Source: Roseivirga thermotolerans
Lineage (GTDB): Bacteria; Bacteroidota; Bacteroidia; Cytophagales; Cyclobacteriaceae
Assembly: GCF_014653175.1 (NCBI RefSeq)
Contig: NZ_BNAG01000002.1
Span: forward strand, 372,001 to 436,000
Length of the DNA stretch: 64,000 nucleotides
Direction of reading: 5' to 3'
In this document: in pieces, positions 20,480-29,638 of the stretch
How the letters are laid out: every line of letters begins with the position of its first letter
How positions within the stretch are numbered: position 1 is the first letter of the stretch
Translations under genes and position numbers: made by a program
Notes under the pieces: model-generated
What the model saw: the letters and a program-made list of their open reading frames with translations, nothing else
The model's database searches: none
What the model was told of the DNA's origin: nothing

Positions 20480-22342
20480 CTAGTCTTTTAGTATTATTCG
20501 TTTATAGCTTACTTTTCCTCCTTGCCTAAAGCGCAGCAAATATATGCCTTTTTTGTTCATGCTCAGGTCTACCCTTACGCCATTGGTAACGGTGCTGAGC
20601 TGATAGCTGGCTTCCTGCCCCCAGTTGTCGTAAACTTGTAGTTGGCTGAGTTCTCCCTCAATAAAGACTACACCTTCTGTAGGGTTAGGGTACACTTTTA
20701 TAGGTTCATTGGGGGCGGCTTCACTGCCGGGAGTATTGGCCGCAATGGTCTTGTCGAACCTTGGTCGCATCAGAAAGCTACCTCTCACATATTCGTTCTC
20801 TCGCCATTGGCCACTTACATTGTAGAACATACGATTGCCGGTATCTGTGTTTTTGTCCAGGCCGACAGCCAAAAACTCATTGGTTGCCTGTTCGAACCCT
20901 ATGTATATAGTGTCTTGTACAAAGATGGGGGTCTCCAACTTGTAGCTCCTTAGCTCTCCAATGGTGGCAGGTCTTAAAACACTGTAAGACGACCGAAAAA
21001 GAACAGACTCCGGGTCATTATCCAAGCGGCTCCAAACCATTAGCTCTATGGGTTGGCCAGCTTGTTGAACAAACGGAAAATTGATGTCAATATGAGTGAG
21101 CAATGCTTTTTGTTCCAAAGAGAAGGAATAGGCCAGCTTGCCTCCCCGTTGGTTGATGCCTGCTGCAAAATCAGGTTCACCATCATCATAGGCCAGATAG
21201 TCATCGAGTACTGTCACTATACGAACCGTATCATTAAGCCGGTAGTCTATATTGGTGTTGAAGGTGGTGTCAACCCCGGGGTTTATGTCTTCAATAAAGT
21301 AATTGTCTCCTGAGCGAATGTAATAGGTGGTTTCCAGCCAAAGAGAGTCGGCCAGTGCATTGAGGTTGCTGGCATTGAGGGCTCGCGAAGTAAAAGTTCT
21401 GCGTTCAAAGGCACCTGGTAGTGGATTGGCCAGTTTGTTGTCGTTTAAAACTTCAATTTCTTCATTGGCTACAAGGTCTCTAACTATAGTAGAAAACTGA
21501 ATAGGCTGAAACTCCGAGTTAAGGTTATAGAATTCGGCATGGGTTTCTATAAGATACCGTGAAGGATTGGCAAAAAATTGTTCGGTGGGCATGGCCGAAT
21601 AGGGGGCAGTAAGAAAGCTCGGGCGCCTGGTAAGCGCGCGATCTCTATAGGCAATGTCATCAGGGTGTCGCGAATCATTAAGGTAGACATAATCCAGCAG
21701 CCAGGTGTCAAAGGCTCCGGACAACCGACTGTAGGCCTGAAACCGAAACTGGAAGCTGTCATGAAAAAAGCGAGAAGGTACTTTTACCAGCTGCTGAAAG
21801 AACTCTCCGGTTTCCAGATCTTTACCTCCTCTGGTAGACCATACACTTTCCCAGGTATCGTTGGCAGTTTTAAACTGTAGGGCCAGGCTGTCGTTCTCAT
21901 CTGGCAATTCACCATGGCCGGTTACCTGCCAAAAAAAACTTAAAAATACTGAGTCTTGCTGACTGGCCGGCAAATTGGCCAGATTGATGGGTTGCGAGGT
22001 GAGCTGATCCGTGGCTCCGTTAATCAGGCTATTGGCATCGTAAGGAGAACCATTGGCTCCAACACCGTCAAAAATAGCAACGTTCAGAGTGGGAGCGTTT
22101 ATACCAATACTGCTGCTCACTCTTACATTTTCTGGCGATTGCCACAGCTGCGTTGAGGGCACAAACCCCGATGTTGAAAAGTCGTCCCAAAAAGGCAGGC
22201 TCAGCACTTGGGTTGCCTGACTTGCTCGTGGTTGTATTTGGCTTTTACCACTGTTTTGGGCCGGCAAGGGTACTTCTATTATCTGCCCCTGAGAGAGCAG
22301 ATTTATACATAGAAAACCGATGAGCCAGGCTGCTTTATTCAC
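20480..22342 (-). CDS. Secreted protein with type IX secretion (type A) sorting domain
   Basis: 620 residues: a signal peptide in the first 20 (MNKAAWLIGFLCINLLSQGQ), a beta-rich body with a long segment on clothing-type beta sandwiches, and from about 545 a C-terminal sorting domain with YPNPTEGVVFIEG, QLQVYDNWGQ, and the end KKGIYLLRFRQGGKVSYKRIILK. The type IX system exports and anchors such proteins at the cell surface. The start is a GTG one base after the PASTA gene's stop. The function of the body is unknown. Confidence 0.87.
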   Translation of the reverse strand: MNKAAWLIGFLCINLLSQGQIIEVPLPAQNSGKSQIQPRASQATQVLSLPFWDDFSTSGFVPSTQLWQSPENVRVSSSIGINAPTLNVAIFDGVGANGSPYDANSLINGATDQLTSQPINLANLPASQQDSVFLSFFWQVTGHGELPDENDSLALQFKTANDTWESVWSTRGGKDLETGEFFQQLVKVPSRFFHDSFQFRFQAYSRLSGAFDTWLLDYVYLNDSRHPDDIAYRDRALTRRPSFLTAPYSAMPTEQFFANPSRYLIETHAEFYNLNSEFQPIQFSTIVRDLVANEEIEVLNDNKLANPLPGAFERRTFTSRALNASNLNALADSLWLETTYYIRSGDNYFIEDINPGVDTTFNTNIDYRLNDTVRIVTVLDDYLAYDDGEPDFAAGINQRGGKLAYSFSLEQKALLTHIDINFPFVQQAGQPIELMVWSRLDNDPESVLFRSSYSVLRPATIGELRSYKLETPIFVQDTIYIGFEQATNEFLAVGLDKNTDTGNRMFYNVSGQWRENEYVRGSFLMRPRFDKTIAANTPGSEAAPNEPIKVYPNPTEGVVFIEGELSQLQVYDNWGQEASYQLSTVTNGVRVDLSMNKKGIYLLRFRQGGKVSYKRIILKD

Positions 22343-22343
22343 T

Positions 22344-23126
22344 CTATAGGTCGTTGTTGGTAGTAGCAGGCTTCTTGCTGTTTATCCACACCTCAATTAG
22401 GTCGCCTGTTCTTATCATGGCTCCTATGGGGGGCAACTGCTTATATACTCTGTTCGGAGGCACCGTATCGTTGAGTACGTAATTTACCTCATCCAGCCTC
22501 AGGCCAGAGGCTTCGATCTGAAATTTGAGCTCTTCCAACGTTTTGCCCAAAAAGTCCGGTGTAGCAAAGCGTTTTACCCCTTCACCATCGGCTATCACCA
22601 AATCGATTTTAGAGCCTTTATAAACCAATGTTCCGGTAGCTACATTTTCACCGTTATACTTTTGTGCGATAACCGCATTTTCGCGTCTATCGGGTACATA
22701 AGAAATTTCACCCAATTCAAGTCCATTACTTTCCAGAATATCGCGGGCATTGAGCAGGTCTGTATTAATAAGGTTAGGCATTTTTACCTGAGGAGGCACG
22801 TTGGCATTAAGTGTTAGGTATATCTTCCTGTTTTCTTTCACCTTGGCTCCCCCCTTCGGGTTTTGACTAAGTATTACTTCAGGGTCAAAATCGGCTGAAT
22901 ATCCCGAATCGCGAGTAACCTCATAGCGAAGGTTTCGATTGGTAAGAAAATCATCTATCTCGGTAAAGGATTTCCCCACCAAATCGGGCACAGTAATGGT
23001 TTCGTTATGATTGGTAGTGGCAGGCAGGTATATGTAGAAGAAAAAAAGGAGTACCACAATGCCAATGCCGGCCATTATGCCAATGTGTTTAAAAAATCGA
23101 AGGAAGGTGAAGGGTTTTTTACTCAT
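22344..23126 (-). CDS. PASTA-domain membrane protein
   Basis: About 260 residues: short cytoplasmic N-terminus, one membrane helix (HIGIMAGIGIVVLLFFFYIYLP, about 14-34), then three PASTA repeats (VPDLVGKSFTEIDDFL, MPNLINTDLLNARDIL, TPDFLGKTLEELKFQI). PASTA domains recognise peptidoglycan or muropeptides, but there is no kinase or transpeptidase attached. It lies one base upstream of the T9SS cargo gene, an association often seen in Bacteroidota. ATG 23126 is preferred over an in-frame TTG six bases upstream. Confidence 0.88.
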   Translation of the reverse strand: MSKKPFTFLRFFKHIGIMAGIGIVVLLFFFYIYLPATTNHNETITVPDLVGKSFTEIDDFLTNRNLRYEVTRDSGYSADFDPEVILSQNPKGGAKVKENRKIYLTLNANVPPQVKMPNLINTDLLNARDILESNGLELGEISYVPDRRENAVIAQKYNGENVATGTLVYKGSKIDLVIADGEGVKRFATPDFLGKTLEELKFQIEASGLRLDEVNYVLNDTVPPNRVYKQLPPIGAMIRTGDLIEVWINSKKPATTNNDL

Positions 23127-23288
23127 TTTCAAAGTTTAAACGGCCAATCGCACATTTCATTTTATACCTAATGGTGATTATCCGAGCAAAGATAACTAAT
23201 AAGTGAAAGTGACAAGTGCAGGCTGTTCAATTCATTGAACTGCTGAGGTAAATTGATGATGAGTTTAATTGGGTAACAACAAAATGAA

Positions 23289-23391
23289 AAAGAGACTGTC
23301 TCTAAAGCTGGGTGGATTTACCCTGTACTTTTCTGTCAGTCGATAAACAAGTTCAGACTGACGAGTTTTAAGCTTTTGAGGCAGTCTCTTT
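23289..23391. repeat. MITE-like element with 21-bp imperfect terminal inverted repeats
   Basis: The left end AAAGAGACTGTCTCTAAAGCT (23289-23309) and the reverse complement of the right end (23371-23391) agree at 19 of 21 positions. The 61 bases inside include TCAGTC/GACTGA. No ORF. GAGACTGTCTC ends are familiar from insertion-sequence termini, so a non-autonomous IS derivative is likely. It lies between the PASTA and Nfu genes. Confidence 0.65.
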
Positions 23392-23411
23392 AGTGGTGAT
23401 TATTCAGTTCT

Positions 23412-23648
23412 TTACGCTTCGGCCACATTCACGGCCACCACCTGCTTAATTTCAGGAATATCTCTTTTTATAGCCTCTTCAATTCCGGCCTTCATGGTCA
23501 TATGCGACATGGGGCAAGACTCGCAGGCTCCTTCGAGCTCCAACTTCACTACTAAATCGTCTGTCACTTCGAGCACCTTTACATTGCCACCATCGGCAAT
23601 GAGAAAAGGTCTTATTCTCTCCAGTGCTGCTTCAATTCTTTCGAGCAT
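23412..23648 (-). CDS. NifU-like Fe-S scaffold (Nfu)
   Basis: 78 residues, the size of a stand-alone Nfu domain. GGNVKVLEV and CESCPMSHMTM, with the CxxC that binds a 4Fe-4S cluster between two monomers, are diagnostic. It delivers clusters to target enzymes in the cytoplasm. It starts five bases after the mrp stop, so both form an Fe-S maturation operon. Confidence 0.95.
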   Translation of the reverse strand: MLERIEAALERIRPFLIADGGNVKVLEVTDDLVVKLELEGACESCPMSHMTMKAGIEEAIKRDIPEIKQVVAVNVAEA

Positions 23649-23653
23649 ATGTT

Positions 23654-24748
23654 TTAAACTTTAATTTCAACCTTTTTGGTTTGAGCCTTTTCGGCATTCC
23701 TTATGGCTATTTGCTGTGCGGTAGCTTCTGCCACTTTCAGAAAGGCCTCTCCGGTTACATCGTCTTGCATAATAGCCGGATAACCCACATCACCACCTTC
23801 GCGAATACTTTGCACCAGAGGAATTTCTCCTATAAATGGCACTTTGTGTCTTTCAGCCAGTTTTCTTCCGCCACCTTTGCCAAAGATATAGTACTTGTTT
23901 TCAGGCAGTTCTTCGGGTGTAAAGTAAGCCATATTTTCTATCACTCCAAGCACCGGTACGTTGATTTGCGGCTGCTGAAACATGTTAAGCCCTTTTTGAG
24001 CATCGACAAGGGCTACTTTCTGAGGAGTAGTAACCAATACAGCTCCTGTAACCGGCACAGTTTGTACCAACGTAAGGTGAATGTCGCTGGTGCCGGGAGG
24101 CAGGTCTATAAAGAGATAGTCCAAGTCGCCCCATTCCGTATCGGCTATAAATTGTTTTAGGGCACTGCTGGCCATTGGGCCACGCCAAACCACCGCATTT
24201 TCTGCAGGGGTAAGCAAACCAATGGATATAAGTTTTACGCCATATTGCTGTACGGGTACAATCAGGTTCTTATCGCCCACTTTCTTAATGCCCGGTTGTT
24301 CATGCTCACAATTGAACATGGTGGGCATAGAAGGACCAAAAATATCGGCATCAATTACGCCTACTTTAGCTCCTTGTTTAGCCAGCGCCACAGCCAGGTT
24401 GGCCGTTACGGTAGACTTGCCAACACCACCTTTACCGGAAGCTACCGCAATAATATTTTTAACTCCCGGCAACAGTGGAGCATTGTCTCTTGCTGAAGTT
24501 ACGTGCGAGCTCATGGTTATTTTAACCACCACATCTTTGCCAATATGTGTGGCAATAGCCTGTTCGCAGTCTTTTCTGATGAGCTCCTTCAGCGGGCAGG
24601 CCGGAGTAGTGAGCATTACTGTAAAAGCAAGCTCGTTTCCATTAATTTCAATATCCTGAATCATGTTCAGCGTAACCAGGTCTTGCTTTATGTCCGGATC
24701 CTGAACATGCCTGAGTGCCGCTAAAACACTTTCTTTAGTCAATGCCAT
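23654..24748 (-). CDS. mrp: Mrp/ApbC Fe-S cluster carrier ATPase
   Basis: About 364 residues: an N-terminal MIP18/DUF59 domain (about 1-90, containing TPACPLKELI) and a P-loop ATPase with the deviant Walker A ASGKGGVGKST near residue 105, followed by VIDADIFGPSMP and FIDLPPGTSDIHLTLVQ. Mrp proteins transfer iron-sulfur clusters to apoproteins. The ATG at 24748 fits better than the GTG six bases upstream. It pairs with nfu downstream and is divergent from dnaG. Confidence 0.95.
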   Translation of the reverse strand: MALTKESVLAALRHVQDPDIKQDLVTLNMIQDIEINGNELAFTVMLTTPACPLKELIRKDCEQAIATHIGKDVVVKITMSSHVTSARDNAPLLPGVKNIIAVASGKGGVGKSTVTANLAVALAKQGAKVGVIDADIFGPSMPTMFNCEHEQPGIKKVGDKNLIVPVQQYGVKLISIGLLTPAENAVVWRGPMASSALKQFIADTEWGDLDYLFIDLPPGTSDIHLTLVQTVPVTGAVLVTTPQKVALVDAQKGLNMFQQPQINVPVLGVIENMAYFTPEELPENKYYIFGKGGGRKLAERHKVPFIGEIPLVQSIREGGDVGYPAIMQDDVTGEAFLKVAEATAQQIAIRNAEKAQTKKVEIKV

Positions 24749-24843
24749 CTTCACAAATTTGGGTGCAAATTAAAGGCTTTCGCCCGACATTCATAGAAAC
24801 ATCTGTTCGCTATATTAGTTCAGGTTTACCGCTACAATCATTC

Positions 24844-24851
24844 TATATTTG
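24844..24851 (+). promoter_or_regulatory. -7 box TATATTTG of dnaG
   Basis: TATATTTG matches TAnnTTTG exactly and includes the TTG at 24849 that could otherwise be taken as the start codon. The ATG at 24861 would then have a very short leader. Confidence 0.55.
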
Positions 24852-24860
24852 AAGCGCGTT

Positions 24861-26774
24861 ATGGCAATTAGTGAGTCTACCATTCAGGAAATTAAAAACC
24901 GCATAGACATTGTCGATGTCATTAGCGACTTTGTGAGCCTGAAAAAAGTGGGGAGCAACTATAGGGCACTGAGTCCTTTTACCAACGAGAAGACCCCCTC
25001 ATTTTACGTTTCCCCCAGCAAAGAAATCTTTAAATGCTTTAGCTCCGGCAAAGGGGGCGATGCCATTACTTTTGTGATGGAAGTGGAGGGTATCAACTAC
25101 ATTGAAGCCCTGAAGTACCTGGCCGCAAAGTACGGCATAGAGGTGCAGGAAGAAGAGCAGACCGATGAGCAGATTCAGGCCCAGAATGAGCGTGATAGCC
25201 TGTTTATTGTGCTCAATTTTGCCAACGAATACTTTAAGAAACAACTCTTTGATTCAGACGAAGGTCGATCCATAGGTCTGAGTTATTTCAAAGAAAGAGG
25301 GTTCAACGAGCAAACGCTTAAGACCTTCGAGCTGGGCTACTCGCTCGATGTGTGGGACGGGCTGCTCAAAGAAGCCAAAAAGAAGGGGCATTCGGAAGAA
25401 TTGCTGGAAAAGGCCGGTCTCATTTTAAAGCAGGAGAGCAAGATATACGACCGCTTTAGGGGCAGGGTCATGTTCCCCATTCAGAATGTGGCGGGCAAGG
25501 TAATAGCCTTTGGTGCCCGAACGTTGCGCAGCGATAAGAAACAGCCCAAGTATATCAATTCGCCTGAAACAGAAGTTTACCACAAGAGTAAAATTCTCTA
25601 TGGTATTCATCAGGCCAGGCAAGCCATTCGCAACGAAGATCTTTGCTATTTGGTAGAAGGCTATACCGATGTGATTTCCATGCACCAGGCCGGTGTACAA
25701 AATGTTGTAGCATCGAGCGGTACCAGCCTCACCAAAGAACAGGTGCAGCTCATTAGCAGGTACACCAAGAATATCACCGTTTTATACGATGGAGACAGTG
25801 CCGGGATCAAGGCTTCTTTCAGAGGAATTGACATGATTCTGGAGCACGACCTTAACGTGCGGGCGGTGGTTTTTCCTAACGGTGAAGATCCCGATAGTTT
25901 TTCCAGAAGCATGACTTCAGATGCTTTCAGGGAATATCTGGAAACCAATGCTCGCGACTTTATTACCTTCAAAACAGACATCTTAACGGATGGTGGCAAG
26001 CAGACAGACCCGGTTAAGAAGGTTCAGGTAATTCGTGAAATTATTGAGAGTATCTCCCTGATTCCCGATGGAATAAAGCGTTCGGTTTATATCTCTGCTT
26101 GCGCTGACTTGCTCGATGTAGAAGAACAGGTGTTACTGAGCGAACTGAACAAGTTGCTGATTAAGAAGCAGCGAAAGGATAGGGCTCAGCCAGAACCTCC
26201 GGAGCCGGAAGACTTGCCTCTAACCGAGGCTAAACAACCCAAACCGAACCTGCAGTCGCTGGCTTATCCTGTAGAGCGCGAGTGCCTGCGCTTGGTGGTT
26301 AATTATGGCAATGAGCCCTTTGATGAAGAAATGACCATAGCCGAATTTATTCTTGGCGAGACTCAGACAATTAATTTCGAAAATAAGTCTATTGAAGAAA
26401 CCCTGAACCTGGCCGCTCAGGTAGTAGATGAAGGAAAAAAAATAGAACCCGACATATTCATCGGTCCTGAAAACCCTACCATGAGTCAGTTGGTTATAGA
26501 CCTGCTGGAAATGAAGTATTTTGTAAGTGAAGGTTGGGAGAAGAAGCACCGTATTTCTACAATGCACGAATCGGAAGACCTGCCAAGTGCTGCTTACACG
26601 GCTATTTTAAGGTTGAAACGAAAAAAACTGGAGTCGCTCATACTACAAAATGAAGAAACCCTGAAAAAGTCGAAGAGCGTGGAAGAACAAGAAGAGCTGA
26701 TGACAATGCATAAACACCTGAAAATGATGCTCAAAGAAATTGACGATGAGTTGGGTATTGTGATATCGTCTTAA
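24861..26774 (+). CDS. dnaG: DNA primase DnaG
   Basis: 637 residues. It synthesises RNA primers at the replication fork. The order is an N-terminal CHC2-like domain (residues about 1-100), then a Toprim core with VEGYTDVISMHQAG and TVLYDGDSAGIKA (acidic residues binding magnesium), then a C-terminal region for helicase contact. The zinc ribbon is degenerate: where CPFH and CxxC are expected the sequence has SPFTNEKTPSF and KCFSSGKGGD, leaving one of four ligands. This is, as far as I know, a usual trait of Bacteroidota primases. The start at ATG 24861 is set by the -7 box. Confidence 0.95.
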   Translation: MAISESTIQEIKNRIDIVDVISDFVSLKKVGSNYRALSPFTNEKTPSFYVSPSKEIFKCFSSGKGGDAITFVMEVEGINYIEALKYLAAKYGIEVQEEEQTDEQIQAQNERDSLFIVLNFANEYFKKQLFDSDEGRSIGLSYFKERGFNEQTLKTFELGYSLDVWDGLLKEAKKKGHSEELLEKAGLILKQESKIYDRFRGRVMFPIQNVAGKVIAFGARTLRSDKKQPKYINSPETEVYHKSKILYGIHQARQAIRNEDLCYLVEGYTDVISMHQAGVQNVVASSGTSLTKEQVQLISRYTKNITVLYDGDSAGIKASFRGIDMILEHDLNVRAVVFPNGEDPDSFSRSMTSDAFREYLETNARDFITFKTDILTDGGKQTDPVKKVQVIREIIESISLIPDGIKRSVYISACADLLDVEEQVLLSELNKLLIKKQRKDRAQPEPPEPEDLPLTEAKQPKPNLQSLAYPVERECLRLVVNYGNEPFDEEMTIAEFILGETQTINFENKSIEETLNLAAQVVDEGKKIEPDIFIGPENPTMSQLVIDLLEMKYFVSEGWEKKHRISTMHESEDLPSAAYTAILRLKRKKLESLILQNEETLKKSKSVEEQEELMTMHKHLKMMLKEIDDELGIVISS

Positions 26775-26797
26775 TTTTTTAGGCTCCGCGAACTTTA

Positions 26798-26805
26798 TAC
26801 CTTTG
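26798..26805 (+). promoter_or_regulatory. -7 box TACCTTTG of ribBA
   Basis: An exact match to TAnnTTTG, 18 bases before the ribBA start codon. There is no room for an FMN riboswitch between this box and the gene. Confidence 0.65.
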
Positions 26806-26823
26806 CATCGCTTTTTATAGAGT

Positions 26824-27972
26824 ATGTCCGAAGAAATTAAGCTCAACACCATAGAAGAGGCTATTGAAGCCATTAGGAATGGCGAGATCATTATTGTTGT
26901 AGATGATGAAAGCCGCGAAAACGAGGGGGATTTTATCTGCGCAGCCGATAAGGTAACCCCCGAGATCATCAATTTTATGGCTACCCATGGCCGGGGCCTC
27001 ATTTGTGCGGCACTTATTGAAGATCGCTGCAACGAACTGGGACTCAATCTAATGGTGGATAATAATTCGGCCGCCTATGAAACGCCATTCACAGTGTCGG
27101 TGGATCTGATTGGCCATGGATGCACCACGGGTATTTCTGCCTCAGACAGAGCCAAAACCATTAAGGCTCTGGTAAACCCCGACACACGTCCTGAAGAACT
27201 GGGTAAACCCGGACATATTTTTCCCTTAAGAGCCAAAAGAGGCGGAGTGTTGCGAAGGGCAGGTCATACAGAAGCTTCGATGGATTTTGCTCGATTGGCC
27301 GGCTTGAGCCCTGCCGGAGTACTGGTAGAGATAATGAATGAAGACGGTAGCATGGCCCGTTTGCCTGACCTGGTGAAGGTAGCTCAACGCTTTAACCTAA
27401 AGCTGGTTTCCATAGAAGATCTTATCTCTTACAGGCTTGAGAATGAAAGTCTTATTGAGCGCGATTTAGGTATTGATTTACCCACCGAGTACGGAGATTT
27501 TCATTTGCAGGCCTATAAGCAAATCAACACCAACGAGATGCATCTGGCCGTGGTAAAGGGTAATTGGAAGCCAGATGAACCGGTACTGGTAAGAGTGCAC
27601 TCGTCTAGTACACTTGGCGATATTTTCGGTTTCAAGTTCGACTCTGGTAACCCCATCAAACATGCTCTGCGCATGATTGAAGAAGAAGGTAAGGGGGTGG
27701 TTCTTTACATGAATCAAAACTCCCGTGGCCAGCGACTTATTCATGAAATGCAGATGCTTCAGAAGAAGGGCATTAACGATGAACCCCTGAGCAGAAAGTT
27801 TGGAGTGAAAATGGACACTAAAGATTATGGTGTGGGTGCACAAATACTCCGCGATTTGGGCATTTCTAAAATACGACTCATTTCTAATAACCCGCAGAAA
27901 AGGGTAGGGTTGATAGGCTATGGCCTTGAAATTCTTGAGTACGTACCTATGAAGAAGACACAAAAGGTCTGA
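26824..27972 (+). CDS. ribB: RibBA-like protein: active DHBP synthase, degenerate GTP cyclohydrolase II half
   Basis: 382 residues. The N-terminal half (1-200) is a complete 3,4-dihydroxy-2-butanone 4-phosphate synthase: DDESRENEGDFICAA, THGRGLIC, GHTEASMDFARLAGL, and MNEDGSMARL. It makes the four-carbon unit of riboflavin from ribulose 5-phosphate. The C-terminal half has the GTP cyclohydrolase II fold, but HSSSTLGDIFGFKFDSGN lacks the three zinc cysteines (normally with RCDCG), and DTKDYGVGAQ has Lys where the catalytic Arg is expected. This half is probably inactive or regulatory, so a working RibA should exist elsewhere. Confidence 0.9.
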   Translation: MSEEIKLNTIEEAIEAIRNGEIIIVVDDESRENEGDFICAADKVTPEIINFMATHGRGLICAALIEDRCNELGLNLMVDNNSAAYETPFTVSVDLIGHGCTTGISASDRAKTIKALVNPDTRPEELGKPGHIFPLRAKRGGVLRRAGHTEASMDFARLAGLSPAGVLVEIMNEDGSMARLPDLVKVAQRFNLKLVSIEDLISYRLENESLIERDLGIDLPTEYGDFHLQAYKQINTNEMHLAVVKGNWKPDEPVLVRVHSSSTLGDIFGFKFDSGNPIKHALRMIEEEGKGVVLYMNQNSRGQRLIHEMQMLQKKGINDEPLSRKFGVKMDTKDYGVGAQILRDLGISKIRLISNNPQKRVGLIGYGLEILEYVPMKKTQKV

Positions 27973-28034
27973 AATTGCTTATTTTTTCTGCCGGATTGTA
28001 ACATTCCACCCCATATCCGTTGTTTAATGTAGTG

Positions 28035-28688
28035 ATGAAACAATGGTTGATTTCTTCGGTATGGCTATTGGCTTGCATTGCTATGCAAGCACAGGAATTT
28101 CCTAGTCAGAAATTTCATAGAGGGCAGGTAACGCTCACCGATGGTGGTGTGCTTAGCGGACAAATTAAGTATGATCTCAACTCAGAAGTAATACTCCTTA
28201 AGCAAAACGATAAGAATGGCATTTCTACCCTCAATGCCAGCCAGTTCCAATCGTTTGTGATAAGTGCAGGCCCCAATGCCGGTGTAAGAACGTTCTACTC
28301 CATCCCTGTTCTCAATGAAACAGGCTACCGTAGACCCCGTATTTTTGAACTGATTGCTCAGGGAAAGGTCTCGCTTATAGCCCGTGAATTTATTGCTACC
28401 CGGTCAAGTAGTGCCAATCGGTCCATCTACAGAAGAAGCATTTACGATCCGTATTACGTTCCCGCCACCAGCCTTATGACCTATCAGTTTTTGGCCTATG
28501 AGCTTTGGTTGATTGATGAAAATGCAGAATTAACAGAGTTGGGCAATAGCCGAAGCGATGTAATCAAGGCTTTCGATAGCCACCATTCTGAGCTGCGAAA
28601 ATACATTAAGAAAGAAAAACTCAAGGTTGAGAAACTTCTGGACCTTAAACGTCTGGTGGACTATTACAATAGTTTGGACACCCTTTAG
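28035..28688 (+). CDS. Hypothetical secreted protein
   Basis: 217 residues with a signal peptide (MKQWLISSVWLLACIAMQAQ, cleavage near 20). The body begins with a beta-rich segment (GQVTLTDGGVLSGQIKYDL) and ends in a charged helical segment (YIKKEKLKVEKLLDLKRLVDYYN). I recognise no family. ATG 28035 is preferred over a TTG at 28020 because it starts the signal peptide directly. It lies between ribBA and surE in the same direction, with its own spacing on both sides. Confidence 0.7.
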   Translation: MKQWLISSVWLLACIAMQAQEFPSQKFHRGQVTLTDGGVLSGQIKYDLNSEVILLKQNDKNGISTLNASQFQSFVISAGPNAGVRTFYSIPVLNETGYRRPRIFELIAQGKVSLIAREFIATRSSSANRSIYRRSIYDPYYVPATSLMTYQFLAYELWLIDENAELTELGNSRSDVIKAFDSHHSELRKYIKKEKLKVEKLLDLKRLVDYYNSLDTL

Positions 28689-28828
28689 CCGTAAACCATT
28701 AAATGCTTCTGGCCGTAAAGAGGTCAGCACCTTCTACCTTTATTTTCCCTGATAGGAAATCGCCATAAACTTTGTCAAACTAGCACTTAGTTTGTGCTTC
28801 TCAATCTTATATCCAATATCTTTAGGGC

Positions 28829-29605
28829 ATGTCAAAACCACTTATTCTAGTAACCAACGATGACGGAATTGTGTCTAACGGTATTCGTGTGTTGGCTGAA
28901 GTAATGTCAGAAATAGGCGAGGTAATTGTGGTAGCCCCCGATAGTCCTCAATCGGGTATGGGGCATGCCATTACGATTGGCGAACCACTACGTCTTATTC
29001 CTTCCGATTTGTTCGATGACTTGGGCATAAAGGCCTTCAAGTGCTCTGGCACACCGGCCGATTGTGTAAAGCTGGCCAAGCACCATGTGCTCAAAGAGAA
29101 AAACCCCGACCTGGTGGTTAGTGGTATCAATCATGGAAGCAATTTGGCTGTGAGTGTATTGTACTCCGGCACGATGTCGGCTGCTATTGAAGGAGCTATA
29201 GAAGGCTACCCTTCCATAGGCTATTCACTGGCCGATTTTAGCCATGATGCCGATTTTTCGCACACACGAGACTATGTAAAGAAGATAGCCCAAGAGGTGC
29301 TTTCCAAAGGCCTGGCCAAAGGAGTAGCTCTTAATGTAAACTTTCCTCCCAAACAGAATCAGCGTATTCAGGGCATAAAAATTTGCCGACAGGCCAAGGC
29401 CCACTGGGAAGAAGAGTTCGATCATAGAAAAGACCCATACGGACGTCCGTACTTCTGGCTGGCCGGAAACTTTGTGAATAATGACAAAGGGGAAGATACC
29501 GATGTGTGGGCCGTAGACCACAACTACGTGGCGGTGGTGCCTTGCCAATACGATATGACGGCCCATCATAGCATTGCCCAAATCAATGACGATTGGGATA
29601 TTTAG
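28829..29605 (+). CDS. surE: 5'/3'-nucleotidase SurE
   Basis: 258 residues with the SurE signature ILVTNDDGIVSNGI at the start (the Asp pair and Asn bind metal), VVAPDSPQSGMGHAIT, and VVSGINHGSNLAVSVLYSGTMSAA. SurE removes phosphate from nucleoside 5'- and 3'-monophosphates and is linked to stationary-phase survival. It is monocistronic; no terminator is obvious before the convergent gene. Confidence 0.97.
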   Translation: MSKPLILVTNDDGIVSNGIRVLAEVMSEIGEVIVVAPDSPQSGMGHAITIGEPLRLIPSDLFDDLGIKAFKCSGTPADCVKLAKHHVLKEKNPDLVVSGINHGSNLAVSVLYSGTMSAAIEGAIEGYPSIGYSLADFSHDADFSHTRDYVKKIAQEVLSKGLAKGVALNVNFPPKQNQRIQGIKICRQAKAHWEEEFDHRKDPYGRPYFWLAGNFVNNDKGEDTDVWAVDHNYVAVVPCQYDMTAHHSIAQINDDWDI

Positions 29606-29638
29606 ACCATCAAGAGTTACTGGTTTTGCACTGTGGCT

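Noticed and set aside
26775-26823. FMN riboswitch ahead of ribBA
   Set aside because: Only 18 bases lie between the -7 box and the start codon; no aptamer could fit.
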